From Ilyomonas sp965214235 (GTDB taxonomy: Bacteria; Bacteroidota; Bacteroidia; Chitinophagales; Chitinophagaceae): a stretch of DNA of 64,000 bases. The stretch covers positions 806,001 to 870,000 of the forward strand of contig CBDCBH010000003.1 of the NCBI GenBank assembly GCA_965214235.1. The letters run 5' to 3'. Under the pieces are notes generated by a model. That model saw only the letters and a program-made list of their open reading frames with translations. It did no database searches and was not told the DNA's origin. Position 1 is the first letter of the stretch. The number at the start of each line of letters is the position of its first letter. Below are positions 1 through 8,898 of the stretch, one piece after another. Position numbers and translations under genes: made by a program.

Positions 1-132
1 GAAAGAATGAGTATTTGAAATCATGTTTTATCAAGAAATGGTAAAAACTTTTATTAGTCCACTTAAATGGTAGGGAATTATTACCTTTACATTCAAATTT
101 AGTTTACTAACATTCAAAATAAGTTGTCAACT

Positions 133-771
133 ATGAGTTTACGTTTAGGTGATACCGCGCCCAACTTCGCAGCAAAAACATCAATCGGAGAAATTAATTT
201 TTATGATTATCTCGGCGATAGCTGGGGTGTTTTGTTTTCACATCCTGCCGATTATACGCCGGTTTGCACCACCGAACTGGGCAGAACCGCCGCATTAAAA
301 GATGAATTTGCAAAGCGCAACGTAAAAGTGCTTGCTGTAAGCGTTGATACATTAGATAAACATTCCGGCTGGATAAGCGACATTAACGAAACGCAAAACG
401 TTACAGTTGATTTTCCTATCATCGCCGATGAAGACCGCACCATTGCAAATTTATATGGCATGATTCATCCTAACGCATCAGAAAACTTCACAGTGCGTTC
501 TTTATTTGTAATTGGTCCTGATAAAAAAATAAAACTCACCATCACCTATCCAGCTTCAACCGGAAGAAACTTTGTAGAAGTGCTGCGGGTGATTGATTCT
601 TTGCAACTTACTGCCAATTACAGCGTAGCTACGCCCGCCGACTGGAAAGCAGGCGAAGATGTAATTATTACACCGGCTGTAAAAACCGAAGATGCATATG
701 CAAAATTTCCAAAAGGCGTGAAGATTGTAAAGCCTTATCTGCGTTATACACCTCAACCAAATGTTGATTAA
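133..771 (+). CDS. 1-Cys peroxiredoxin (Prx6 type)
   Basis: This is a cytosolic thiol peroxidase of 212 residues that reduces hydrogen peroxide and organic peroxides. The catalytic motif PADYTPVCTTELG carries the peroxidatic Cys45. There is no second cysteine in the protein, which together with the long C-terminal half marks the Prx6 (1-Cys) class rather than 2-Cys AhpC. The length fits the family (about 210-220). The ATG at 133 is preferred over an in-frame TTG at 124, because family members begin directly with the short MSLRLGDxAPxF segment. No Shine-Dalgarno is present, as is usual in Bacteroidota. A near-consensus -7 box (TACCTTTA, 82-89) lies upstream. The downstream neighbour cysH suggests a link between sulfur assimilation and redox defence, but a shared transcript is not proven. 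Confidence 0.95.
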   Translation: MSLRLGDTAPNFAAKTSIGEINFYDYLGDSWGVLFSHPADYTPVCTTELGRTAALKDEFAKRNVKVLAVSVDTLDKHSGWISDINETQNVTVDFPIIADEDRTIANLYGMIHPNASENFTVRSLFVIGPDKKIKLTITYPASTGRNFVEVLRVIDSLQLTANYSVATPADWKAGEDVIITPAVKTEDAYAKFPKGVKIVKPYLRYTPQPNVD

Positions 772-855
772 CAGGCGATGTCATCTTAATTAGAAACTGT
801 ACCCTTGAGCTTGGTTTTTTTAACCATTGTTTTTAAAGGGATATAAGCAAGCAAC

Positions 856-1551
856 ATGGAACACTTGAATTTATTAGAAGAATATGCCAGCGAACATTCG
901 ATAGAAGAAACCTTGGATTACTTCACAAAATTATTCCCCGATGCTGTGAAGTTTTCAAGCTCGTTAGGACAGGAAGATCAAGTGCTCACCGACATTATAG
1001 CACGCAACAAATTAAACGTTGAAGTTTTTACTATTGATACCGGCAGGTTGTTTCCAGAAACGTATGATTTACTAGAAAGAACCAATTACCGTTATAATAC
1101 TACCATCACCACTTATTTTCCGCAGGCGGAAGCTGTTCAGGATTTTGTAAATACACAAGGCATCAATGGTTTTTATCATTCGGTAGAAAACCGGGTTTCC
1201 TGTTGCAGCATCCGCAAAGTAGAGCCTTTGAACCGCGCTTTGCAGGGTTGTAAAATTTGGGTAACGGGCATCCGTGGCGAGCAAAGTGAAAACCGCAGCC
1301 ACATGCCATTAGTAGAGTGGAATGAAGCCAAGCAATTGTATAAATTCAACCCGCTTTTACATTGGACGTATGATAAAGTGCTCAATTACATTAAGCAACA
1401 CCATGTGCCGTACAACAAACTACATGACAAGGGTTTTGTTTCCATTGGTTGTGCGCCTTGCACACGCGCTATTGAGCCTGGTGAAGACGCACGTGCGGGC
1501 CGCTGGTGGTGGGAAGCTTCCAAGAAAGAATGCGGCTTGCATGTAGGGTAA
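856..1551 (+). CDS. cysH: phosphoadenylyl/adenylyl-sulfate reductase
   Basis: This is an assimilatory sulfonucleotide reductase of 231 residues that converts activated sulfate (APS or PAPS) to sulfite with thioredoxin as donor. The PP-loop-like segment FSSSLGQEDQ lies near residues 33-42. Cys116-Cys117 (VSCCSIRK) and Cys199-x-x-Cys202 (GCAPCTRAI) are the four ligands of a [4Fe-4S] cluster. The catalytic C-terminal motif KKECGLH contains Cys226. The presence of the cluster cysteines favours APS as substrate, since PAPS-specific enzymes of the E. coli type lack them; this is inference from family knowledge. It sits 84 nt after the peroxiredoxin gene and is followed by a clear terminator. The other sulfate assimilation genes are not in the window. 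Confidence 0.95.
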   Translation: MEHLNLLEEYASEHSIEETLDYFTKLFPDAVKFSSSLGQEDQVLTDIIARNKLNVEVFTIDTGRLFPETYDLLERTNYRYNTTITTYFPQAEAVQDFVNTQGINGFYHSVENRVSCCSIRKVEPLNRALQGCKIWVTGIRGEQSENRSHMPLVEWNEAKQLYKFNPLLHWTYDKVLNYIKQHHVPYNKLHDKGFVSIGCAPCTRAIEPGEDARAGRWWWEASKKECGLHVG

Positions 1552-1572
1552 AAATTCTTTTCTTTTATAGCA

Positions 1573-1608
1573 AAAAGCTGAAAGAGTAACATTGCTTTTT
1601 CAGCTTTT
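1573..1608 (+). terminator. terminator after cysH
   Basis: An 11-bp perfect stem (AAAAGCTGAAA, 1573-1583, with TTTCAGCTTTT, 1598-1608) with a 14-nt loop lies 21 nt after the cysH stop. Its right arm is T-rich, so it fits an intrinsic terminator. Confidence 0.7.
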
Positions 1609-1798
1609 GTTATTAATGCAATTTGCTCAACTTTTATTTAGATTTATAAGGTATTAGGAAACGGATAAATTAAACACTGATAAAAACCAGTATAGAGCAT
1701 TTAAAAATAAAAGCTGCGTATTAGTTATCATGTCAGGGACAATGAAATCCTAATCATCAGAATTAGATACACAAGTGGTAACCCAAAAATCTTCTAAC

Positions 1799-2539
1799 TT
1801 ATTTCCCTTTCCACTTTCTTAACTGTTGCAGTAAAGCCCGCAAATCCTTTGGCAGCGCGGCTTCAAAAGAAAAATGCCTTTCGTTAAACGTAAATTCCAG
1901 CAACGCCGAGTGCAATGCCAGCCGTTTTAAAATCGGTTGTTCTTCATCTTCTTTTATAGACAAATGGTAGTTGCGTTTAAGTTTTGAAAGAAACACCGGC
2001 TGCCCATCGCCATACAAATTATCACATACAATTCCATTACCTAAGTGCTGCATGTGAACACGTATCTGGTGTGTGCGCCCGGTATGAATTTGAAACTTCA
2101 TCCACGAAAAAATTCCGAAATTTTCAAGTGTTTCATAATCCGTCAGAGAAGGTTTTCCTTTTGCGCTCGTCATCATCTTTCCATTTTTAGAAAAATGCTC
2201 AACAATGGGTACATCAATTGTTCCGCTGGCAGGCTGCGGAATGCTATGCACAAGACCATTATAAATTTTGCTCACCTCTCTGTTTTCAAACAGTTGTGAT
2301 AGTTGTTTGTGCGCTTCTTCGTTCTTTGCAAACACAATAGCACCACTGGTTTCCTTATCCAAGCGATGAACTGTAAAAATGTTTCCCAATTCTTTTATTA
2401 AAATATCTTTTAAAGAAATCTCTGTTTGTTTCCTATCAGGGATGCTCAACATTCCGGCGGGTTTATTAATGGCAATGAAATCATCGTTTTGATAGATGAT
2501 TTGCTCGTTAGATAAAGCAGTAACATTCATTTCAAACAA
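1799..2539 (-). CDS. RluA-family pseudouridine synthase
   Basis: This 246-residue enzyme isomerises uridine to pseudouridine in rRNA or tRNA. The catalytic motif HRLDKETSG contains Asp61, and GRTHQIRVHMQHLG is the conserved RluA motif III. No S4 RNA-binding domain precedes the catalytic core, so it is a short-form RluA (RluA/TruC-like) rather than RluC or RluD; the exact target cannot be read from sequence. The start could be the first ATG (2539) or the one at codon 4 (2530). It lies 24 nt downstream of the RsuA-type synthase, on the same strand, so the two are probably cotranscribed together with rlmN as an RNA-modification cluster. Confidence 0.93.
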   Translation of the reverse strand: MFEMNVTALSNEQIIYQNDDFIAINKPAGMLSIPDRKQTEISLKDILIKELGNIFTVHRLDKETSGAIVFAKNEEAHKQLSQLFENREVSKIYNGLVHSIPQPASGTIDVPIVEHFSKNGKMMTSAKGKPSLTDYETLENFGIFSWMKFQIHTGRTHQIRVHMQHLGNGIVCDNLYGDGQPVFLSKLKRNYHLSIKEDEEQPILKRLALHSALLEFTFNERHFSFEAALPKDLRALLQQLRKWKGK

Positions 2540-2563
2540 TACGGTTTAATAAAATAAACAACA

Positions 2564-3724
2564 TCAATTTTCTTTTCCTTTTCTTACAAAGCTTTGGTTT
2601 AAATACTTTAATAAGCGCACTTCTTTTTCATTTAGCAAACGCCACTTGCCACGGTCAACATTTTTTTTGGTAAGATTTGCAAACATTACCCTGTCAAGAT
2701 TTTTTACGTCATACCCCAAATGTTCAAACAGTCGGCGCACAATTCGGTTTCTGCCGCTATGAATTTCAATGCCAATCACGCTTTTATCTTTTGCATCAGC
2801 ATAGCCAAGCGAGTCGGCTTGCACCAATCCATCTTCTAATGTAACGCCTGCAAGTATGGCATCAAAATCACGCTTTACCAAAGGCTTATCCAGCTTTACT
2901 TCATACACTTTTTTTATCTCAAATGAAGGATGCGTAAGCTTTTGCGCCAGCTCGCCATCGTTAGTTAGCAAAAGAACGCCGGTTGTATTTCTGTCTAACC
3001 TGCCCACCGGATAAATGCGTTCTTTTGTAGCATGGGCAACCAGTTCAAAAACCGTTTTTCTTCCTTCCGGGTCTTTGGCTGTGGTGATGTAATCTTTAGG
3101 CTTGTTGAGTAAAACATAAACCAGGTTTTTTTGTAAATGAACTGGTTTTCCTTTTACTGTTATTTTATCCTTATCACTCACTTTATAACCTGGCTCAAAC
3201 ACAACATCGCCGTTTACACTTACATGTCCTGCTTTTACTAAATCAGCCGCTTCTCTGCGACCGCTGATGCCCGCATGAGCCACGTATTTGTTCAATGGCA
3301 TTTGCCCTTTGGAAGAAGTTAATTCTAAAGATTTCGGTTCGTTGGTTATCTTTTTAAAGGGAGTCTCATCAACTCTTTCAGGCTTGTTGTATCTTGTTTG
3401 CGGAGTATCTTTTTTAAAAGAAGAACGTTTGGTAAGGCTTGGTTCCTCTTTCGTAAACTTTGAATTCGCTTTTGTGAAAGTTGTATCTTTTCGATTAATT
3501 CTTATTTCTTGCTTTTTGTCTCTTGTAGCTTGCGGCTTGTAGCTTGTGGCTTCCTTTTTCTCCTTCGTTACCAAACCGTATTTCGATTCGTTTTTTATCC
3601 TTTCTTCCGCATCACGGTCGCGCAGTTCGGCTTTTACTTTTTTCTTTTCCTGGCGGATAGCTTCTTTCTTTTTTGCACCGCTTATTTTTGGTTTGATGAA
3701 TTTTTCAAATGATTGTTTGCTCAT
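2564..3724 (-). CDS. rluB: RsuA/RluB-family pseudouridine synthase with Lys-rich N-terminus
   Basis: This 386-residue rRNA pseudouridine synthase has an S4 RNA-binding domain starting near residue 142 (NKYVAHAGISGRREAADLV) and a catalytic core with GRLDRNTTG, where Asp244 is the nucleophile. The RluB assignment (23S rRNA) is by overall similarity; RsuA or RluE/F specificities are alternatives. Before the S4 domain lies a 141-residue Lys/Glu-rich, low-complexity extension that is likely disordered. Part of it (residues SYKPQATRDKKQ) is the translation of a heptanucleotide repeat tract at 3523-3550. The ATG at 3724 is chosen over an upstream in-frame ATG at 3850, because the longer reading would overlap rlmN and consist of repeat-derived sequence. 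Confidence 0.9.
   Translation of the reverse strand: MSKQSFEKFIKPKISGAKKKEAIRQEKKKVKAELRDRDAEERIKNESKYGLVTKEKKEATSYKPQATRDKKQEIRINRKDTTFTKANSKFTKEEPSLTKRSSFKKDTPQTRYNKPERVDETPFKKITNEPKSLELTSSKGQMPLNKYVAHAGISGRREAADLVKAGHVSVNGDVVFEPGYKVSDKDKITVKGKPVHLQKNLVYVLLNKPKDYITTAKDPEGRKTVFELVAHATKERIYPVGRLDRNTTGVLLLTNDGELAQKLTHPSFEIKKVYEVKLDKPLVKRDFDAILAGVTLEDGLVQADSLGYADAKDKSVIGIEIHSGRNRIVRRLFEHLGYDVKNLDRVMFANLTKKNVDRGKWRLLNEKEVRLLKYLNQSFVRKGKEN
3523..3550. repeat. heptamer tract inside rluB
   Basis: Four consecutive heptamers TTGTAGC, TTGCGGC, TTGTAGC, TTGTGGC are read in frame within the N-terminal extension of rluB. On the coding strand they give the ATSYKPQAT peptide pattern. Confidence 0.85.
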
Positions 3725-3773
3725 GTTATTGTATTTGCTGTTTTGCAACAGGAATGACGAGATGTAGTAAGTA

Positions 3774-4853
3774 TTATGATAAACTAATAGCTGACGGCTG
3801 ATGGCTGATGACTGACTCTTTATTCGCCAGCTGCCCGCAAGCGGCATCAATATCTTTACCGCGGCTGCGACGCAATCTTACATTTACTTTGTTTCTTTCC
3901 AAATGGTTCATAAACGCTTCTACCGTGTTTTCATCGGGCTTTGCAAATAAGGCTTTATCAATCGGGTTGTATTCAATTAAATTAATTAAATCGGCAGGCA
4001 CTTGCCGGTAAATTTTTATCAGATCATCAGCGTCCTGCAACGAGTCGTTGAAGTTGCGAAACAAGATGTATTCAAGCGTTATTTCGTTGCCGGTTTGTTT
4101 ATAAAAATAGTTGAGCGATTCAATCAACGATTTAATGTTATTGCTTTCATTGATGGGCATAATTTCATTGCGCTTTTTATCGTTCGCTGCATGAAGCGAT
4201 AACGCTAATTTAAAACGCACTTTATCATCACCTAAATTCCTTATCATTTTTGCAACGCCAGCCGTTGAAACCGTAATGCGCCGCGCACTGATGCCCAAAC
4301 CATCTTCCGCGCTAATTTTTTGTATTGCTTTTAAAACGTTGGCATAATTTAATAAAGGCTCGCCCATGCCCATAAATACTATGTTGCTTAATTTTTTTCC
4401 ATACTCTTTTTCCGATTGCCTGTTAAGCAAAACCACTTCATCGTAAATTTCATCAAACAATAAATTCCGTTTGCGTTCCATGTAACCGGTAGCGCAAAAT
4501 TTACAGCTTAAACTGCAACCAATCTGCGAAGACACACAAGCCGTTTTGCGCTCGTCAGTTGGTATTAAAACACCTTCCACAAAATGGTTATCGAAGGTTT
4601 TAAAACGGGTTTTTATTGTGCCGTCTGCGCTATATTGCATAGTGTCTGTTTGTAAAGCCGGCAAGCTGAAATCAGCTGCCAGTTTGCTGCGTAGTTCTTT
4701 GCTTAAATTGCTCATCTCATCAAACGAACGTGCGCCTTTTAACCAAAGCCATTCATACACTTGTTTAACTCTGAATTTCTTATCGCCGATGGAAAGAAAA
4801 TAATTTTCAAGATCAGAAAGAGTGAGATCCCTGATGTTTTGCTGTGTTGACAT
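3774..4853 (-). CDS. rlmN: 23S rRNA (adenine2503-C2)-methyltransferase
   Basis: This radical-SAM methyltransferase of 359 residues methylates A2503 of 23S rRNA and A37 of some tRNAs. The cluster motif CxxxCxxC is visible as CSLSCKFCATGYMERKR, followed by GMGEPLLNY. The second catalytic cysteine lies in the conserved C-terminal block DIDAACGQLA. The family normally ends a few residues after that block. Here a further 14 residues (ESVISHQPSAISLS) are encoded by 3777-3818, which holds a heptamer repeat tract, so the native C-terminus has been extended by repeat sequence. The start is put at the ATG at 4853; an in-frame ATG 18 nt upstream (4871) is less likely. It is divergently placed to the DUF1801 gene and starts the RNA-modification cluster. 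Confidence 0.95.
   Translation of the reverse strand: MSTQQNIRDLTLSDLENYFLSIGDKKFRVKQVYEWLWLKGARSFDEMSNLSKELRSKLAADFSLPALQTDTMQYSADGTIKTRFKTFDNHFVEGVLIPTDERKTACVSSQIGCSLSCKFCATGYMERKRNLLFDEIYDEVVLLNRQSEKEYGKKLSNIVFMGMGEPLLNYANVLKAIQKISAEDGLGISARRITVSTAGVAKMIRNLGDDKVRFKLALSLHAANDKKRNEIMPINESNNIKSLIESLNYFYKQTGNEITLEYILFRNFNDSLQDADDLIKIYRQVPADLINLIEYNPIDKALFAKPDENTVEAFMNHLERNKVNVRLRRSRGKDIDAACGQLANKESVISHQPSAISLS
3791..3818. repeat. heptamer tract at rlmN 3' end
   Basis: Four consecutive heptamers CTGACGG, CTGATGG, CTGATGA, CTGACTC directly follow the conserved end of rlmN and are translated into its last residues. The core word CTGATGG is unrelated to the TTGTAGC word 240 nt away. Confidence 0.85.
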
Positions 4854-4933
4854 GATTGAGCAAAGATACAAAGCGAACTAAGGTTTGTTTTCATTTTAAC
4901 CCTTTCTTACTTTTATATTCTAAATTAAACGCA

Positions 4934-5539
4934 ATGAAAAAAGATGAACGCATTGATGCTTACATAAACAACGCACCCGAGTTTGCAAAACCTGTTTTAT
5001 TGCATTTGCGAAAGCTGGTGCACGAGGCTTCTCCCCACATTACCGAAGGCATTAAATGGGGTGTGCCTTTTTTTGAATACAAGGGAATTTTGTGTGGTAT
5101 GGCAGCGTTTAAAAAGCATTGCGCCTTCAATATTTTTAAGTTTAAAATGATGCGGGAAGCTGCATATTTTGAAGAAAAAAATACCGAAGCAATGGGGCAT
5201 TTGGGAAAGATAACATCGGTGAACGATTTGCCTGCAGATGATGTGGTTATAAGCTATGTGCAAGAAGCGATGAGACTAAATGAAGTAAAAACAAAACCGG
5301 CAAAAAAGAAAGAAAACAATACTTCCGTTTTGTTTTACCCCGAAGGAATGCAGGCAGCTTTGGAAGATAATAAAACAGTAAAAGAAACTTTTGAAAAGAT
5401 GAGCTACAGCCATAAAAAAGAATATGTAGAATGGATTGCAGAAGCCAAAACAGAAGCCACCCGCAACAAGCGAATTGCCACGATGATTGAATGGCTTGCA
5501 GAAGGCAAGCGGCGCAATTGGAAGCATGAAAAAGGGTAA
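4934..5539 (+). CDS. DUF1801 / YdeI-family protein
   Basis: This is a 201-residue soluble protein. The N-terminal part (about 1-110) is a DUF1801 (YdhG-like) domain, recognised by the ERIDAYI start, the HITEGIKWGVPFFEYKG segment and the CAFNIFKF segment. The C-terminal 70 residues are a Lys-rich helical YdeI/OmdA-type segment (YVEWIAEAKTEATRNKRI). The biochemical role of the family is not established. The ATG at 4934 is chosen because the conserved domain begins there; the open frame extends 26 codons upstream without recognisable sequence. It is divergent to rlmN and is followed by a hairpin terminator at 5589. Confidence 0.88.
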   Translation: MKKDERIDAYINNAPEFAKPVLLHLRKLVHEASPHITEGIKWGVPFFEYKGILCGMAAFKKHCAFNIFKFKMMREAAYFEEKNTEAMGHLGKITSVNDLPADDVVISYVQEAMRLNEVKTKPAKKKENNTSVLFYPEGMQAALEDNKTVKETFEKMSYSHKKEYVEWIAEAKTEATRNKRIATMIEWLAEGKRRNWKHEKG

Positions 5540-5588
5540 GGCTATACTATGTTCTTCATGTATAGATACCAATTTGGAGCAAAACAAA

Positions 5589-5612
5589 ACTCTTCTTTAA
5601 AGAGTATTTTTT
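5589..5612 (+). terminator. terminator after DUF1801 gene
   Basis: A 6-bp stem ACTCTT/AAGAGT (5589-5594, 5600-5605) with a 5-nt loop is followed by A and six T. Confidence 0.6.
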
Positions 5613-5822
5613 ACATCATAACTGTCTGTTTATTACGAGTGTGCTTATTCAGGCAATCGTTTGTGTTTACATGGCAATGCGCCTCCTTTTCTTTGTTAAA
5701 TCATTCAATTTCAATCTATTATACTGCTCAATCATCCATTGACTATAGAAAGTGCTGTTTACTTCGTCTCATTCCTCATCAAAACAAATCTGTTATCTTC
5801 ATCACATCATTTATTATTTATT

Positions 5823-7169
5823 ATGGAAAGAAGAACATTTATCAAAAACGCATCGCTCGCTACGGCAGCTTTTGCCATTGGGAAAAACACGAATATTTAT
5901 GCTGATGATGCCAAAGTAAGGCTTGGTTTTATTGGTGTTGGCGAGCGCGGTATGAGCCATGTTGGCGAAGCGGTTTTGCGCAGCGATGTAGAGATAAAAG
6001 CGGTGTGCGATATTCAGGAACGCTCGTTAAAAATATGCCGTGAATTTTTAGCCAAACACAATGTGCAAAATGTAAAAGAATATACCGGCGGCCTGGATGC
6101 TTATAAAAATTTGCTGGATAGAAAAGATATTGACGCGGTAATTATTGCAACGCCCTGGCAGTACCATCATCCGCAAAGCATTGATGCTCTGAAAGCGTCT
6201 AAATACGTGGGTTGCGAGGTGATTGCAGGTTTAACGGTGGATGAGCATTGGGACATAGTAAACACATCGGAAAAAACAGGCGTGCCTTATATGACGCTGG
6301 AAAACGTTTGTTATCGCCGCGATGTTATGGCGATATTAAACATGGTTAGGCAAGGATTGTTTGGCGAGATGATTCACCTGGAAGGCGGCTACCAGCACAA
6401 CCTTCGGGATGTGTTATTTAATAATGGAAAACAAGCGTACGGCGGCGGTGTTGAGTTTGGCGCAAACGCATTGAGCGAAGCGCAATGGCGCACACAGTTT
6501 AACATTGACAGAGATGGTGATTTGTATCCAACGCATGGGGCAGGACCGATAATGCACTATGCCGATATTACGCGGGGCAACCGCTTCACCAATTTGGTTT
6601 CGTTTAGTTCCAAAGCACGCGGCCTGGCGGCTTATGTTGAAGAACTTGCGCCAGGCAATCCGAATGCAAAAATCAAATATAAAAATGGCGATGTAACCAC
6701 AACCATGATTAATTGCGCAAACGGCGAAACGGTGCTGCTTTCGCACGATACTCATTTGCCCCGGCCTTATTCGTTGGGCTTTCGTGTGCAGGGCACAAAT
6801 GGCTTGTGGATGGACGTAAACAAATCTATTTACATCAACCATAAATCAAAAGAAGATGACAGTTGGGATGATGCGAAAGAATGGCTTGCTAAGTACGATC
6901 ATCCATTATGGAAACGCTACGAAAAAGAAGCCGAAGGTGCCGGGCATGGCGGTATGGACTTCTTTGTTTTTAATGCATTTATAAAAGCAGTAAAAGAAAA
7001 AAAACCAACGCCTATTGATGTGTACGATTCGGTAACCATGAGTGCCATTGCGCCGCTTTCTACCGAGTCGCTAAAAGAAGGAAATAAAACAATGCCGTTT
7101 CCCGATTTTACGCGCGGCAAATGGCAAACAAGAAAAAATAATTTTGCGCTGGATGACAGCGGATTTTAA
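5823..7169 (+). CDS. Tat-exported Gfo/Idh/MocA protein, GH109-like
   Basis: This is a 448-residue NAD(P)-binding oxidoreductase-fold protein. It begins with a twin-arginine signal (RRTFIKNASLATAAFAIG), so it is exported folded with its cofactor. A Rossmann motif GFIGVGERGMSHVGE follows at about residue 34. The blocks YPTHGAGP and GHGGMDFFVFNAF are typical of glycoside hydrolase family 109 (alpha-N-acetylgalactosaminidase, which uses tightly bound NAD). This makes GH109 the best specific guess, but other periplasmic Gfo/Idh/MocA glycan enzymes share parts of this pattern. The start at 5823 is set by the signal peptide; an open frame extends upstream but is not meaningful. It is monocistronic, with no glycan-utilisation neighbours. 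Confidence 0.88.
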   Translation: MERRTFIKNASLATAAFAIGKNTNIYADDAKVRLGFIGVGERGMSHVGEAVLRSDVEIKAVCDIQERSLKICREFLAKHNVQNVKEYTGGLDAYKNLLDRKDIDAVIIATPWQYHHPQSIDALKASKYVGCEVIAGLTVDEHWDIVNTSEKTGVPYMTLENVCYRRDVMAILNMVRQGLFGEMIHLEGGYQHNLRDVLFNNGKQAYGGGVEFGANALSEAQWRTQFNIDRDGDLYPTHGAGPIMHYADITRGNRFTNLVSFSSKARGLAAYVEELAPGNPNAKIKYKNGDVTTTMINCANGETVLLSHDTHLPRPYSLGFRVQGTNGLWMDVNKSIYINHKSKEDDSWDDAKEWLAKYDHPLWKRYEKEAEGAGHGGMDFFVFNAFIKAVKEKKPTPIDVYDSVTMSAIAPLSTESLKEGNKTMPFPDFTRGKWQTRKNNFALDDSGF

Positions 7170-7238
7170 TTGCAAACGCGGATTACATAAACTTAAGCAC
7201 GTTTGTTTTTACAGCAATAACAGCAAATACAGTTTTGT

Positions 7239-7296
7239 GGTACGAGCTGTATCGCTCCGGTTTTGCATCGTTGCGTCGCACTCTTGTACGCTTTGA
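7239..7296. repeat. candidate dispersed intergenic repeat
   Basis: A stretch downstream of the Gfo/Idh/MocA gene whose base composition differs from the flanks. It contains the 10-mer GGTACGAGCT (7239-7248), which also occurs at 23241-23250 after another gene, and arms GTACGAG/CTCTTGTAC that could pair imperfectly. It is non-coding on both strands. Confidence 0.4.
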
Positions 7297-7387
7297 AAAT
7301 AATTGAGCAGTTAGCAAGTGCTGTTTGTAACCACACACTTTCTTTATAAATTCTTCTTCAGGTTTTATAGCCCGATAAAATCATGCT

Positions 7388-7783
7388 TTACTCAACTTGT
7401 TTTTGAACAATTTTTATATCCGGAATAAACGTCATCACTTCAATAAAAAACGATAAAAACAACAATATAAAAATGCCCGCTCTTTTTTCAGGACAAATGC
7501 CGCCGGAACAAGTGCCAACCAGCAAATAATTGCGGATGCTCCAGGCAATGTTTATTGCGCCCAACACCATGTTGGCGCGCTTTGCCCATATTTTAGGTAT
7601 CAGAAAAAAAAGGCTCATTACTATGCAAATAATAATGTTAAACAAACCCGGCTTGCCTAAGTTTTCACCGCCATGAATGCCGCTGATTGGTAAGTGAATT
7701 TCAGCAACATAACTCCACGGAAAAAAGCAGTTAATGATTAATGCAACACACGCCGCAACGCCTAAAGTTTGTGAGTATTTCAT
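7388..7783 (-). CDS. small integral membrane protein, unknown function
   Basis: This is a 131-residue hydrophobic protein with about four predicted membrane segments (roughly residues 5-25, 48-65, 72-90 and 103-120). Two cysteines lie close together in the third loop (GTCSGGICPE). I do not recognise a family with known function. The ATG at 7783 is chosen; the frame extends upstream through the tRNA-Cys gene, which cannot be coding. It lies downstream of tRNA-Cys on the same strand but is separated from it by a strong hairpin terminator, so it probably has its own promoter. Confidence 0.7.
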   Translation of the reverse strand: MKYSQTLGVAACVALIINCFFPWSYVAEIHLPISGIHGGENLGKPGLFNIIICIVMSLFFLIPKIWAKRANMVLGAINIAWSIRNYLLVGTCSGGICPEKRAGIFILLFLSFFIEVMTFIPDIKIVQKQVE

Positions 7784-7810
7784 ACTAAAAACAATTAGCT
7801 CAAAACGAAA

Positions 7811-7842
7811 AGACCTATAAGGTTTAAAAGCCTTATAGGTCT
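7811..7842 (-). terminator. terminator after tRNA-Cys
   Basis: A perfect 12-bp stem AGACCTATAAGG (7811-7822)/CCTTATAGGTCT (7831-7842) with an 8-nt loop. On the minus strand it is followed by TTTTCGTTTT, so it terminates the tRNA-Cys transcript. Confidence 0.8.
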
Positions 7843-7853
7843 TAATATTTAAG

Positions 7854-7924
7854 AGGTCCCGACCAGAGTCGAACTGGTGTGGAAGCTTTTGCAGAGCTCT
7901 GCCTAACCACTCGGCCACAGGACC
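7854..7924 (-). tRNA. tRNA-Cys (GCA)
   Basis: A 71-nt cloverleaf. The acceptor stem GGTCCTG/CGGGACC has one G-U pair, the D-arm contains GAGTGGTTAGGC, the anticodon loop is CTGCAAA with anticodon GCA, and the T-loop is GTTCGACTC. CCA is not encoded. The discriminator base is U, as expected for Cys. Confidence 0.95.
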
Positions 7925-8020
7925 ATTAAGAGCGCGAAAATAATGTATGGAAACTAATTATAAAATTTTGCAACCAATTTTATCATTCTCTATACCGATT
8001 TTTGTAATCAAAAATCGCCA

Positions 8021-8896
8021 ATGAATATCATTGCAGAGAGCGAACTCATTATTAATAATCGCGGCGCCGTATATCATTTGGATGTAACGCCCGATGAACT
8101 GGCAACCACCATCATTACGGTTGGCGATCCGGGTCGTGTGCAACAAGTGAGTAAGCATTTTGATAGCATTGAAGTGCAGCAACAACACAGGGAATTTATC
8201 ATGCATACGGGTTATATCGGCGCTAAAAGAATTTCTGTTGTTTCTACCGGCATCGGGCCTGATAATATTGATATTGTAATGAACGAATTGGATGCCTTAG
8301 CCAATATTAATTTTGCAACACGAACCATCAAGCCGCAGCTTACTTCTTTACGAATTTTTCGTTTAGGAACAAGCGGTTCTTTACAAAGCGATATTCCGGT
8401 AGATAGTTTTGTGGCAGGTACACACGGGCTGGGCATTGATAATTTGCTGCATTTTTACAGGCACCAAAACAACGAAGAAGAGCGGCAGTTGCTAAGTCAT
8501 TTTATCAATCATACAGGCTTTGGTAATGCTCATTCGCAGCCTTATATTTCATCGGCAAGCGCATCGTTATTAAAGCATTTTGCGCAGCCATACCATCATG
8601 GCATTACCGTAACCTGCCCGGGGTTTTATGGTCCGCAGGGAAGGGTTTTGCGACTTGGTTTGCAGCATCCAAATTTTATTAACGAGCTTACTTCATTTCG
8701 TTTTGGCAACCATATTATTTCCAATTTTGAGATGGAAACCAGTGCCATTTATGGATTGGGAAAATTATTAGGACATCAATGTTTGAGCGTTAATGTTATT
8801 GTTGCCAACCGTGTAAATAAAACATTTACAAAACAGGCTGCAACGGCGGTTGAAAATCTTATTATAAATTCATTGGAAATTATCTCTTCTATTTAA
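8021..8896 (+). CDS. nucleoside phosphorylase (uridine phosphorylase type)
   Basis: This 291-residue cytosolic enzyme of the PNP/UDP family cleaves nucleosides with phosphate in pyrimidine salvage. Visible motifs are TVGDPGRV (phosphate-binding Gly/Arg), VSTGIGPDN, RLGTSGSL (phosphate site) and NFEMETSAIYGLG (ribose-binding Met-Glu). Uridine phosphorylase is the most likely specificity from the arrangement of these motifs, but purine nucleosides cannot be excluded. Its stop is two nucleotides from the dapF start, so the two genes form a tight operon without functional logic beyond cotranscription. Confidence 0.88.
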   Translation: MNIIAESELIINNRGAVYHLDVTPDELATTIITVGDPGRVQQVSKHFDSIEVQQQHREFIMHTGYIGAKRISVVSTGIGPDNIDIVMNELDALANINFATRTIKPQLTSLRIFRLGTSGSLQSDIPVDSFVAGTHGLGIDNLLHFYRHQNNEEERQLLSHFINHTGFGNAHSQPYISSASASLLKHFAQPYHHGITVTCPGFYGPQGRVLRLGLQHPNFINELTSFRFGNHIISNFEMETSAIYGLGKLLGHQCLSVNVIVANRVNKTFTKQAATAVENLIINSLEIISSI

Positions 8897-8898
8897 TC

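Noticed and set aside
7388..7918. 176-residue reading of the membrane protein gene
   Set aside because: The first 45 codons run through the tRNA-Cys gene and its terminator; the start at 7783 is used instead.
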